The position numbers were made by a program, and so were the translations under genes. Below are positions 1-6,726 of a stretch of 33,266 nucleotides of DNA, one piece after another. Source of the stretch: Planctomycetota bacterium (GTDB taxonomy: Bacteria; Planctomycetota; Phycisphaerae; Phycisphaerales; UBA1924); the NCBI GenBank assembly GCA_024280755.1, contig JAJRPN010000027.1:1-33266 (forward strand). The letters run 5' to 3'. The notes below the pieces were generated by a model, which ran no database searches, was not told the DNA's origin, and was given only the letters and a program-made list of their open reading frames with translations. Position 1 is the stretch's first letter. Every line of letters begins with the position of its first letter.

Positions 1-7
1 AATACAG

Positions 8-39
8 AGCCGTCAATCTATTTTCGATTGACGGCTTTT
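8..39 (+). terminator. Intrinsic terminator of an upstream gene
   Basis: A perfect 11-bp stem (AGCCGTCAATC at 8-18 with its complement at 26-36) closes a 7-nt loop and is followed by TTTT and a pyrimidine-rich tail. It points rightward and must end a transcript that begins outside the window, so the amidotransferase gene at 90 should have its own promoter. Confidence 0.85.
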
Positions 40-78
40 CTCTCGTCCAAGCAAGAAACACTACGGATATCGATTCCC

Positions 79-84
79 TATACT
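79..84 (+). promoter_or_regulatory. Candidate -10 box for a leaderless amidotransferase mRNA
   Basis: The hexamer TATACT matches the bacterial -10 consensus at 5 of 6 positions and ends 5 nt before the ATG at 90. No Shine-Dalgarno sequence lies upstream of that ATG, and an upstream terminator ends at 39. Transcription would start at or next to the ATG. No good -35 element is visible at 16-18 nt spacing, so this is a candidate only. Confidence 0.4.
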
Positions 85-89
85 GATCC

Positions 90-743
90 ATGATTCTGCT
101 CATCGACAACTACGACTCCTTCACCTGGAACCTCGTCCAAAGACTTGGCGAGATCGACCCATCCCTCGAACCGGGGAGCGATCTATTAGTCGTTCGCCAT
201 GATGAAATTACTACCAGCGAAGCGGACGCACTCGATGATGGTAAAGGCCCGACCCATGTGATTATCTCGCCTGGGCCTTGCACACCCAAAGAGGCGGGGA
301 TATCGAGCGAGATGATCGAACATTTCGCGGGGTGCGTTCCTGTCTTGGGCGTGTGCCTGGGGCATCAGTGCATGGCCGACAGTAATGGCATGGTCGTCGA
401 ACGCCATCAAATCCTCATGCACGGCAAAACTTCCGAAATCATGCACGACGGGCAAGGGTTGTTCGCAGGTGTCGAGACACCAACGACTGTCGCCCGGTAT
501 CACTCGCTGGTGGTTCGACGAAACACTGTGCCCGATCTTGAGATTGATCAGGACGGGTGGGAGGTCTCTGCTTCGTGCTATGACGAGGTTGATGGCGAGC
601 AGGTCGAGGTGGTCATGGGGCTTCGCCGGGTCTGGGCTGATGCGTCCAAGGCACCCCTTGAGGGCGTTCAGTTCCATCCAGAGAGCTTCATGACCCCCGC
701 CGGCACAGCCATGCTCGCAAACTTCTTGCAGATGAGCAAGTAA
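90..743 (+). CDS. trpG: Class I glutamine amidotransferase, anthranilate/aminodeoxychorismate synthase component II
   Basis: This is the glutaminase subunit that hydrolyses glutamine and passes ammonia to the chorismate-using partner (TrpE or PabB), in tryptophan or folate synthesis in the cytoplasm. The N-terminus LLIDNYDSFTWNL and the SPGPCTPKEAG loop are family signatures. The catalytic triad is visible: Cys89 in GVCLGHQ, and His196 and Glu198 in GVQFHPES. At 217 residues it is somewhat longer than the usual 190 or so, mainly through an insertion around residues 140-185. TrpG and PabA cannot be separated by sequence alone and the partner subunit is not in the window. The ATG at 90 begins the family-typical N-terminus, has no Shine-Dalgarno sequence, and is preceded by a -10-like hexamer. 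Confidence 0.92.
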   Translation: MILLIDNYDSFTWNLVQRLGEIDPSLEPGSDLLVVRHDEITTSEADALDDGKGPTHVIISPGPCTPKEAGISSEMIEHFAGCVPVLGVCLGHQCMADSNGMVVERHQILMHGKTSEIMHDGQGLFAGVETPTTVARYHSLVVRRNTVPDLEIDQDGWEVSASCYDEVDGEQVEVVMGLRRVWADASKAPLEGVQFHPESFMTPAGTAMLANFLQMSK

Positions 744-825
744 TATTGGCAATGACCTTTTCGGGGTGTCCTCCTCTTCTGGTTTCTGAGTGCCCCGAGC
801 TTCATCTTTCTTTCCTGCTTCTCTC

Positions 826-853
826 CCTATTGCCTATTGCCCATTCCCTATTG
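826..853 (+). repeat. Four tandem heptamers, consensus CCTATTG
   Basis: Copies at 826-832, 833-839 and 847-853 are identical (CCTATTG); the one at 840-846 is CCCATTC with two changes. The array lies in the 128-nt gap between the amidotransferase gene and the gene at 872. It contains TTGCCC, which could act as a -35 element for the -10-like hexamer at 860-865. Short heptamer arrays of this kind are prone to slippage. Confidence 0.8.
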
Positions 854-865
854 CCTTCTTACAAT
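838..865 (+). promoter_or_regulatory. Candidate promoter, TTGCCC-N16-TACAAT
   Basis: TACAAT (860-865, 5 of 6 matches to TATAAT) lies 16 nt after TTGCCC (838-843, 4 of 6 matches to TTGACA). The -10 box ends 6 nt before the ATG at 872, so the predicted transcript would be leaderless. The -35 element is supplied by the heptamer array. Confidence 0.5.
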
Positions 866-871
866 GCAGGC

Positions 872-1324
872 ATGATTCACCCAGAACCAACCACCAAGAT
901 CGATCCCACACTCGCCCGAGGCACCATTCTTGAGGTGCGCGATGCAACCGCGAGCACCCCGGCGCAAGTCGTGATGAGTTTTCCCAATAACAGCTATAAG
1001 ACCGCATTCGAGACCAGTGATGATCTCGAAATGCTCCGTTCACACCTTGGCCAAATGGTCATGGGGCGGATCTTTGCCAAGGCGCGTCGGGTCGATCAGC
1101 CTCAGGCTGGCGGTCGGCGGATCGATCCATGCTTTGGAACACCCCGGCGTGTGATGGGCACGGTCGTGGCGATTGATCCGATCGCCAATGTGCTCGTGAT
1201 GGATGCCGGGGCACCCATTGTGTTGACATTGACCGCGCCGGGTCAAGATGCCAAGCAGTTTGCCGATGCAGACTTTGTTGCGTGCGATGTGATGCCGGGA
1301 GCAAGTTTCACGCTTGTGAAATGA
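872..1324 (+). CDS. Conserved hypothetical protein, 150 aa
   Basis: I do not recognise this family. The reading frame is open from 746, but the first part would translate the heptamer array and low-complexity sequence. The ATG at 872 follows a good -10-like hexamer at 860-865, so I take it as the start. The product is soluble, with no signal peptide or membrane segment. It is rich in short beta-strand stretches such as GTILEV, QVVMSF and MGTVVAIDPIANVLVM, suggesting a small beta-barrel or OB-like fold, though this is only an impression. It has two Cys (in DPCFGTP and ADFVACDV). It is followed after 33 nt by the YbjQ-like genes and may be cotranscribed with them. Confidence 0.7.
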   Translation: MIHPEPTTKIDPTLARGTILEVRDATASTPAQVVMSFPNNSYKTAFETSDDLEMLRSHLGQMVMGRIFAKARRVDQPQAGGRRIDPCFGTPRRVMGTVVAIDPIANVLVMDAGAPIVLTLTAPGQDAKQFADADFVACDVMPGASFTLVK

Positions 1325-1357
1325 ATGCAGAGGATAGAAAACCGAAAGGCAAGTTGA

Positions 1358-1711
1358 ATGATTGTAGTGAATACAGAGACGATTCCAGGACGCGAGATCA
1401 CTGCGATTTTGGGTTTGGTGCAGGGTAATACGGTCCGTTCGAAGAATGTCGGGCGCGATATCGCCGCCGGGTTCAAGAACATGGTCGGGGGCGAACTTAA
1501 GGGCTACACCCAACTGCTCGTTGAGTCGCGCAGGCAAAGCGTCGAGCGGATGATTGCGCAAGGTAACGAACTCGGTGCGGATGCGGTTGTGAATGTACGA
1601 TTCACAACCAGTGCAGTGACGAGTGGGGCAGCCGAGCTGTATGCCTATGGCACAGCGGTGAAACTTGCAGCTGTCGAATCGCCAGCGATGACTGAAATGA
1701 CGGGAGCCTGA
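1358..1711 (+). CDS. YbjQ family (UPF0145) protein
   Basis: The 117-residue protein matches the YbjQ/UPF0145 fold throughout: an N-terminal ETIPGREITAILGLVQGNTV segment, the central GGELKGYTQLL motif, a helix with ESRRQSVERM, and the ELGADAVVNVRFTTS strand near the C-terminus. The family forms small homo-oligomers, often annotated as putative heavy-metal-binding, but its function is not established. AAAGG at 1345-1349 sits 8 nt before the ATG. The next gene starts 1 nt after its stop and encodes a second copy of the same fold with a membrane anchor, so the two probably work together. Confidence 0.88.
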   Translation: MIVVNTETIPGREITAILGLVQGNTVRSKNVGRDIAAGFKNMVGGELKGYTQLLVESRRQSVERMIAQGNELGADAVVNVRFTTSAVTSGAAELYAYGTAVKLAAVESPAMTEMTGA

Positions 1712-1712
1712 G

Positions 1713-2207
1713 ATGGGCGATCTGATCATGTTTGGTATTCAGATCGGGGGCGTTGTGATCCTGCTCGGACTCGGGTTTGGAATCGGTGGCTATACCGAGC
1801 GCAAACATTTCAAACGGCTCAACGCACGCGAGATCGAATGCAAAGGCGTGCTGGTCTCGACCTTATCGAGCCATCCCTATGCAGATCCAACGCAAGGCAG
1901 CGAGATGGTCATCGGCGAGTGTGTGATCGCGACAGACTATTTTAAGAGCTTTGTGACCAAGCTCAAGAAAGTCATCGGCGGCGAACTCCGGGCATATCTC
2001 TCGCTGATGGATCGCTCAAGACGCGAAGCGGTCCTTCGGCTCGTCGCCGATGCCCAGGCGCATGGATACGACGCGGTATGCAATGTCCGCTTTGTTTCGG
2101 CAGATGTCGGCGGGTCGTCATCGATGAAGAAGGGCAGCGCGATGGTCGCGATTATTGCATCGGGCACCGCTTACCGCAGGGTAGCACCAGCAACATCGGC
2201 AAGCTGA
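1713..2207 (+). CDS. Membrane-anchored YbjQ-like protein
   Basis: A second YbjQ-fold protein (164 aa), divergent from its neighbour. Residues 5-27 form one hydrophobic helix with glycine-rich sequence, followed by basic residues (ERKHFKRL), which predicts an N-terminal anchor with the domain in the cytoplasm. The YbjQ hallmarks are present: GGELRAYLSLMDRSRREAVLRL and the strand AVCNVRFVSADV. It starts 1 nt after the stop of the first YbjQ gene, and its own stop overlaps the next start (TGATG), so translation is likely coupled. An inferred idea is that the soluble and anchored copies form mixed rings at the membrane. Confidence 0.85.
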   Translation: MGDLIMFGIQIGGVVILLGLGFGIGGYTERKHFKRLNAREIECKGVLVSTLSSHPYADPTQGSEMVIGECVIATDYFKSFVTKLKKVIGGELRAYLSLMDRSRREAVLRLVADAQAHGYDAVCNVRFVSADVGGSSSMKKGSAMVAIIASGTAYRRVAPATSAS

Positions 2208-3034
2208 TGGCACGCAAAGGTGCGAACAACAAGGGTAAAAAATGGAAGCTCGGCGGGCGCGATCACTCTGTTCATGCCGAACCCACGATGGCAGCGATGA
2301 CCGGCAACCTTGATGCCAAGAAAGACCAAACACAAACGCAAGCACACGCCAATATTGACGATGATCACCTTGGAGAGTCTTTCGCAGCCGAGGCTGAGCG
2401 GAGCGTGTTCGACGAGCCAACCTATTGCGAGGAACTCGGTGGGGAGGTTCCTGAGAACGCGCTGACCTATGAGAAGTTCCTCGGCGAGCAGCTCGCTGCA
2501 ACAGGTGCGATGGAGAGCTGGGTTTCTACAGGAATCTTGGCAGCGTGTTCTGGGCTATTCGCCGTCGTTGGTGCGTTTATGAGCAGTTCGACAGCCTTTG
2601 GAATGACCGGGCAGATCCAGTTCTTTGCGGTGGTGATCTTTGCGCCGGTGGTTGAAGAGGTGATGAAGACATCGCTGTTGCTCTGGGGTGTTGAACAGAA
2701 ACCATATCTGTTTCGTTCGCCAAAGCAGCTGATGATCATCGGTGCGTTCTCGGGCTTGGTGTTTGCATCGGTTGAGAATATGTTGTATCTGAAGGTGTAC
2801 ATTGAAGATCCAGGGCCGTTTATTGTTCTCTGGCGATGGACGATATGCGTGGGGCTTCACACCACAACCACCGCCATCGCCACGCTCGGGTTGGTGAAGA
2901 TTTGGCAGCAGGTGATGCGGACCGGGCGGTTTGCACGAGCCGAAATCGGAGCCAAATATCTCTTTTTCGCAATCGTCCTTCACGCCCTCTATAACGGGTC
3001 GATGTACTTTTTAGGCATTCTAGGGCTGTTTTAG
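2207..3034 (+). CDS. PrsW-like intramembrane protease
   Basis: A 275-residue multi-pass membrane protein. About 100 charged, hydrophilic N-terminal residues precede hydrophobic segments from about residue 105. PrsW-type motifs are visible: the acidic pair Glu150-Glu151 in FAPVVEEVMK, Glu190-Asn191 in SVENMLY, His218 in HTTTTAI and His259 in LHALYN. PrsW proteases cleave within or next to membrane segments, for example of anti-sigma factors, but no such target is encoded nearby. The frame is open from 2078, inside the previous gene; the ATG at 2207 overlaps that gene's TGA and is the natural coupled start. Together with the two YbjQ-like genes it forms a small operon ended by the terminator at 3084. 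Confidence 0.85.
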   Translation: MARKGANNKGKKWKLGGRDHSVHAEPTMAAMTGNLDAKKDQTQTQAHANIDDDHLGESFAAEAERSVFDEPTYCEELGGEVPENALTYEKFLGEQLAATGAMESWVSTGILAACSGLFAVVGAFMSSSTAFGMTGQIQFFAVVIFAPVVEEVMKTSLLLWGVEQKPYLFRSPKQLMIIGAFSGLVFASVENMLYLKVYIEDPGPFIVLWRWTICVGLHTTTTAIATLGLVKIWQQVMRTGRFARAEIGAKYLFFAIVLHALYNGSMYFLGILGLF

Positions 3035-3083
3035 CCCGCCCCCCTTAATCAGGGTGGCTTGCGTAGGGTGATCAGCCCATTAT

Positions 3084-3105
3084 GCCCGCATTATCGGGCT
3101 TTTTT
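3084..3105 (+). terminator. Intrinsic terminator after the PrsW-like gene
   Basis: GCCCG (3084-3088) and CGGGC (3095-3099) form a perfect stem around a 6-nt loop, followed at once by six T (3100-3105). An outer AGCCC/GGGCT pairing is an alternative. It separates the YbjQ/PrsW operon from the secreted-protein gene at 3168. Confidence 0.85.
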
Positions 3106-3167
3106 CTGATCTGAACTCAAGATGCCTTACCATACGCCGGTCTTTTTCTGTGAGGTGGAGGTCGGTT

Positions 3168-3680
3168 ATGGTTGAGAAGATTTGTTTACAGCATTGGTGC
3201 ATACTCGTCGCGACGAGTATGTTGTCATTTCATGCCAGCGGTTTTGAAAATAACCCCGATGGGCCGCCAAGCGACGGCGGCACGAACGCGGGCAATGCCG
3301 ATGACTACATCTCGCCTTGGGTCTATGTCGCGGTGCCCGAAGGTGGAACATACACGATGCGAGAGGTCGCGATCGAAGGCACTCCGGGGTGGGATGCGTT
3401 CATGCTCTTTGATTTGGGAATCGAGCAATATGAACCTGTTCATATGCTCTCCTCAGGAACCTCAACACCTGGCATTCGTGTGGTTATGTGGATGCCTACC
3501 GAACATTGCCTTGGCGACTTTAATGATGATGGCACGACCAATGCGGGCGATCTGCTGATGTTTATTCAGGCATATGTTGCTCAAGACATCGCTGCTGATC
3601 TCACGGGGAACGGGGCGATTGATATCTTCGATCAGTTCTTGTTCTTCCAGCTTGTGGTGATGGATTGTGTGCTGGGATAA
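3168..3680 (+). CDS. Small secreted protein with dockerin-like calcium loops
   Basis: The 170-residue product has an N-terminal signal peptide (about residues 1-25), a middle beta-rich segment of unknown role, and a C-terminal pair of EF-hand-like loops typical of dockerin type I domains: DFNDDGTTNAGD at 117-128 and DLTGNGAIDIFD at 144-155. Such duplicated loops bind calcium; planctomycetes carry many secreted proteins with them, usually without cellulosomes. I chose the ATG at 3168 over the GTG at 3150 because GGAGG (3157-3161) lies 6 nt upstream and the signal peptide then begins properly. It stands alone between a terminator and a convergent gene. Four Cys occur in the mature part or signal, with no clear disulfide pattern. 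Confidence 0.82.
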   Translation: MVEKICLQHWCILVATSMLSFHASGFENNPDGPPSDGGTNAGNADDYISPWVYVAVPEGGTYTMREVAIEGTPGWDAFMLFDLGIEQYEPVHMLSSGTSTPGIRVVMWMPTEHCLGDFNDDGTTNAGDLLMFIQAYVAQDIAADLTGNGAIDIFDQFLFFQLVVMDCVLG

Positions 3681-3692
3681 GCAACGGGTTTG

Positions 3693-4697
3693 CTACTCGA
3701 TTCGTGGATCGATCCATTTGTAAAGCACATCAACAATCAGATTGAACATGATGAGCATGGTTGCGAAGACCAGGACCACGCCGATGATCAGAAAGAGGTC
3801 TTTGTTCTGTACCGCATTAACGAAGTGTTCGCCCATCCCCGGGACAGTAAAGACCCGTTCGATGACGAATGATCCGGTCATCGCCATCGCGGTCGCTGGG
3901 CCGAGGAAACTGAGCACAGGCAAGAACGCATTTTTGAGTGCATGCTTAAGCAGAACCGAGAACTCGGATGCGCCCTTCGCTCTGGCGGTGCGGATGTAAT
4001 CGGCGCCAAGGGCATCGATCATGCCCATGCGGGTGAGCCGAGCAATATAGGCAGCGAACGGCAGCGAGAGCGTGAAAGCCGGCAGAATGATGCTTTTGGG
4101 CGTTCCCCATTGCGCAATGGGGAACCACCCGAGCCAAAGCGAGAAGGTCAAGAGCATGGCTGTCCCGATCACAAAGCTCGGCAGCGAGATCCCAATCATC
4201 GAAATCGCGAGGGTCGAAAGATCCGCAAACGAGTTGGGCTTGACCGCACCAATAACTCCCGCACCGACCCCAATAAACAGGGCGATGAGGATGGCTGATG
4301 CGCCGAGCGTGACCGAGACCGGGAGCGTGTCGCGGATAATCTCATTCACTGTCTGGTCGTCATATTTGAGCGAAGGCCCAAAGTCAAAGATCGGGCGGGG
4401 CGGCACAGGGATGCCCTCTGTAATCGCCATTTCTCGCTCGCGTTTGATCTGCCCCGAGAGCCAATCGCTCGCATAACTCACGCCTGTTGCGCTTTTTAAA
4501 TAAGAGATATAGAACCTAGGGAACGAATCAAGGTTGTACTGCTTGTTCATCTGCTCGATGACTTCTGGCTTGGGGCGTTTTTCAGGATTCTCAAGCGGGT
4601 TGCCCGGCACCGCCCATGCGAGGGTGAGGGTGATGGTGTAGATCACGATCAGAATGAGAGGCAAAGCCAATAGCCGACGAAGGATCAAGGTCATCAT
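3693..4697 (-). CDS. oppB: Oligopeptide/dipeptide ABC transporter permease (OppB/DppB family)
   Basis: A 334-residue inner-membrane permease with the family N-terminus (LILRRLLALPLILIVIYTIT), a periplasmic region after the first helix, five more hydrophobic segments, and the EAA loop (ALGADYIRTARAKGASEF, about residues 224-241) that contacts the ATPase. The C-terminus LYKWIDPRI is typical. The first of two adjacent ATGs overlaps the oppA stop as ATGA, showing coupled translation. OppB normally pairs with OppC and with the ATPases OppD and OppF, none of which follow: the next gene is convergent and only 12 nt away. The partners must come from elsewhere, or the pair is a remnant. Confidence 0.93.
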   Translation of the reverse strand: MMTLILRRLLALPLILIVIYTITLTLAWAVPGNPLENPEKRPKPEVIEQMNKQYNLDSFPRFYISYLKSATGVSYASDWLSGQIKREREMAITEGIPVPPRPIFDFGPSLKYDDQTVNEIIRDTLPVSVTLGASAILIALFIGVGAGVIGAVKPNSFADLSTLAISMIGISLPSFVIGTAMLLTFSLWLGWFPIAQWGTPKSIILPAFTLSLPFAAYIARLTRMGMIDALGADYIRTARAKGASEFSVLLKHALKNAFLPVLSFLGPATAMAMTGSFVIERVFTVPGMGEHFVNAVQNKDLFLIIGVVLVFATMLIMFNLIVDVLYKWIDPRIE

Positions 4698-6634
4698 GGC
4701 GATGTCCCCCCGTTCGTGGTCGCACCAGTGACCGCATGACGCATGGGCTTGGGCTTGTTTGGGCCGATATCATCGGTCATGATGTCGATCAAGAACGCGT
4801 TTTGTTTCGTGCGTGGATGCGTCGAAAGCCCGGTGACTTTGTGCGGATCGAACATATAGATGGTCGCGTAGTGAAAAATCGGAATCAAAGGCAGGTCGTC
4901 CTCAACAAGAATCCGCTCGGCTTCATGGAGCAGCTTCATGCGTTTGCTCGGATCAAGCTCACGGGCGGCTTGGTCGAGCAGCCCGTCATAGACGGGGTTG
5001 TTGTAGGCCCGGTCGTTGTTGCCGTCGGTTGAGTAGTTGATGTTCAGGAAGGTAGTCGGGTCGCCATAATCGCCAAACCACCCTGCACGGGCGGTCATGT
5101 AGTCTTTATTTTTGAGATCTTCGCGGAAGATTTTGATTTCGTTCTGTTCGAGCTTGGTTTTTACGCCCAGGTGTTTTTGCCAGCTCTTTGCGATTGCCTG
5201 GGCGATCAGATCATGCCCAGAGTCTTTATTGAACGCCATCTCGACGATAAAGTCATCGGGGAAGTCCGCTGCTATGAGCAGTTCGCGTGCTTGCTTGATA
5301 ATCGCATCACGCTCGGCTTGATTCTTGGCATCGCCGATGTTTGGTAACCCCGTTGGCGATGTATAGCCACCGATCGAGCCCGGCGGGATGAGTGTGGATG
5401 CGGTGGGTTCGCCGAGCCTACGAACATCGTCAGCCACCGATCGTTTATCGACACACATCGCAAACGCTCGGCGAACCCGAGCATCGGCAAACGGATTGAT
5501 CTGCCCATCGGGCAGCTTGGGTTTGCAGTTGAAGTTATAAAAATAAGTCCCGAACGAGGACACCGCATGGGTATGGGCGCGTGGGTCTGGGGGGAGCAGG
5601 CGATCGATCGTGAACTGATCGAGCCCTTGGGCGCGATAGCGTTGGACTTCTTCTGCGTGTTCTTCAAGGAACTCGAGCTTCTGGGCGACCATATCGCCAC
5701 GATAGGGCGCGGTGACATCTGCAACCCAATCGAGCGCACCAGTCTGATACGCCAACACCCCCGCGTTGGGATCGGTAATCGAAGGCATCAAGATCGAGTT
5801 GATCGCGATGGCGTCCTTGTTCCAGAAGTATTCATTCTTCTCCATACGCATATCGCGTTTCATGCGCCATTGGGTGAGTTTGAATGGGCCGTTGGATATA
5901 AGGACATTGGGCTTGGTCCAACCGGGCTTGCGGATAAGCCGAGCGGTGGTCGGGTTGGGGCGTTCGTATTGCCAAACCAAAGGCTCATACACCGGCGAGA
6001 ACACCGCAAAGGCACAGAGTTCTAAGAAGTAGGGCACCGGGCGTTCGAGGGTGATGACAAGCGTGTGCGGGTCTGGTGCGTGCATCGCGACGAGTTGATC
6101 AAACTTGGCTTTGGTCTGGTCCCAAAGCTCGTACGCCCCGCGTTGACGATCGGCTGGCGAGTTAAACTCGCGGTCGGGGAAGGCACTCAGTTGTTCTTGT
6201 CGCCACTCATAAAAGGCAGCCGCGCCTTGGATGTTCATAAACATATTGACATAGTCGGAGACCAGATCCGGGAGCATGGCCCGGCGCCACGAATATCGAA
6301 AATCTTCTGCGGTGACCGGCTCGCCGTTGGACCATTTGGCATCATCGCGAAGATGAAAGGTATAGGTTGTGCCGTCGGCTGAAACATCCCAAGATTGGGC
6401 AACCGCCGGGATAATGGCGAAGTCGTCGGCGAGTACATCATTCTGAACGAGCCCTTGATAGAGCAATCGGGCGGTGCGCAGATCGTGCATCCAGCTCATC
6501 CGTTGGGGATCGAGGGTGTTGACCTCGGAGGAGTTGATAAACACCAGATCGGCGCGCGGGGCGGGGCGATCGGAGAGGACCGAGATCCCGATGAGGGTGA
6601 GCAATAAAAAGACTGGTACAAGCATCCGCAACAT
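4694..6634 (-). CDS. oppA: Peptide ABC transporter substrate-binding protein (OppA/SBP_bac_5)
   Basis: A 646-residue extracytoplasmic solute receptor of the oligopeptide family. A hydrophobic N-terminus (about residues 1-21) without a lipobox Cys acts as a signal peptide or anchor. The mature part begins with VFINSSEVNTLDPQ and has the family signature around LRDDAKWSNGEPVTAEDF. It is longer than the usual 530-560 residues, with extra sequence around residues 160-190 and 300-340 and a roughly 20-residue C-terminal tail. It is translationally coupled to oppB. No Shine-Dalgarno sequence precedes the ATG at 6634; ATG 6625 is an alternative start. TATTGT lies 6 nt upstream of the first ATG, and a strong hairpin stands directly before that. 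Confidence 0.92.
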   Translation of the reverse strand: MLRMLVPVFLLLTLIGISVLSDRPAPRADLVFINSSEVNTLDPQRMSWMHDLRTARLLYQGLVQNDVLADDFAIIPAVAQSWDVSADGTTYTFHLRDDAKWSNGEPVTAEDFRYSWRRAMLPDLVSDYVNMFMNIQGAAAFYEWRQEQLSAFPDREFNSPADRQRGAYELWDQTKAKFDQLVAMHAPDPHTLVITLERPVPYFLELCAFAVFSPVYEPLVWQYERPNPTTARLIRKPGWTKPNVLISNGPFKLTQWRMKRDMRMEKNEYFWNKDAIAINSILMPSITDPNAGVLAYQTGALDWVADVTAPYRGDMVAQKLEFLEEHAEEVQRYRAQGLDQFTIDRLLPPDPRAHTHAVSSFGTYFYNFNCKPKLPDGQINPFADARVRRAFAMCVDKRSVADDVRRLGEPTASTLIPPGSIGGYTSPTGLPNIGDAKNQAERDAIIKQARELLIAADFPDDFIVEMAFNKDSGHDLIAQAIAKSWQKHLGVKTKLEQNEIKIFREDLKNKDYMTARAGWFGDYGDPTTFLNINYSTDGNNDRAYNNPVYDGLLDQAARELDPSKRMKLLHEAERILVEDDLPLIPIFHYATIYMFDPHKVTGLSTHPRTKQNAFLIDIMTDDIGPNKPKPMRHAVTGATTNGGTSP

Positions 6635-6640
6635 AGCTAC

Positions 6641-6646
6641 ACAATA
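6641..6646 (-). promoter_or_regulatory. Candidate -10 box for leaderless oppA
   Basis: On the minus strand TATTGT (4 of 6 matches to TATAAT) ends 6 nt before the oppA ATG, and no Shine-Dalgarno sequence is present. The geometry matches that before the genes at 90, 872 and 8961. No -35 element is recognisable because the position falls in the GC-rich hairpin. Confidence 0.3.
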
Positions 6647-6679
6647 CCGCCGCGGGCACTGGTTGTGTGCCCGCGGCGG
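6647..6679 (-). terminator. Strong GC-rich hairpin between two minus-strand genes
   Basis: A perfect 13-bp stem (CCGCCGCGGGCAC at 6647-6659 with its complement at 6667-6679) encloses a 7-nt loop. It lies after the stop of the secreted-protein gene (6727) and 12 nt before the oppA start. The following minus-strand sequence is TATTGT, so the U-tract is weak. It most likely ends or attenuates transcription from the upstream gene. Confidence 0.55.
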
Positions 6680-6726
6680 GTGAAAGTTCTGGTATATCAG
6701 CGATTGCTTGCTTTGTGCTTCTCAGA

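Noticed and set aside
746..871. Upstream extension of the gene at 872
   Set aside because: It would translate the heptamer array, and the promoter-like TACAAT box at 860-865 lies inside it.
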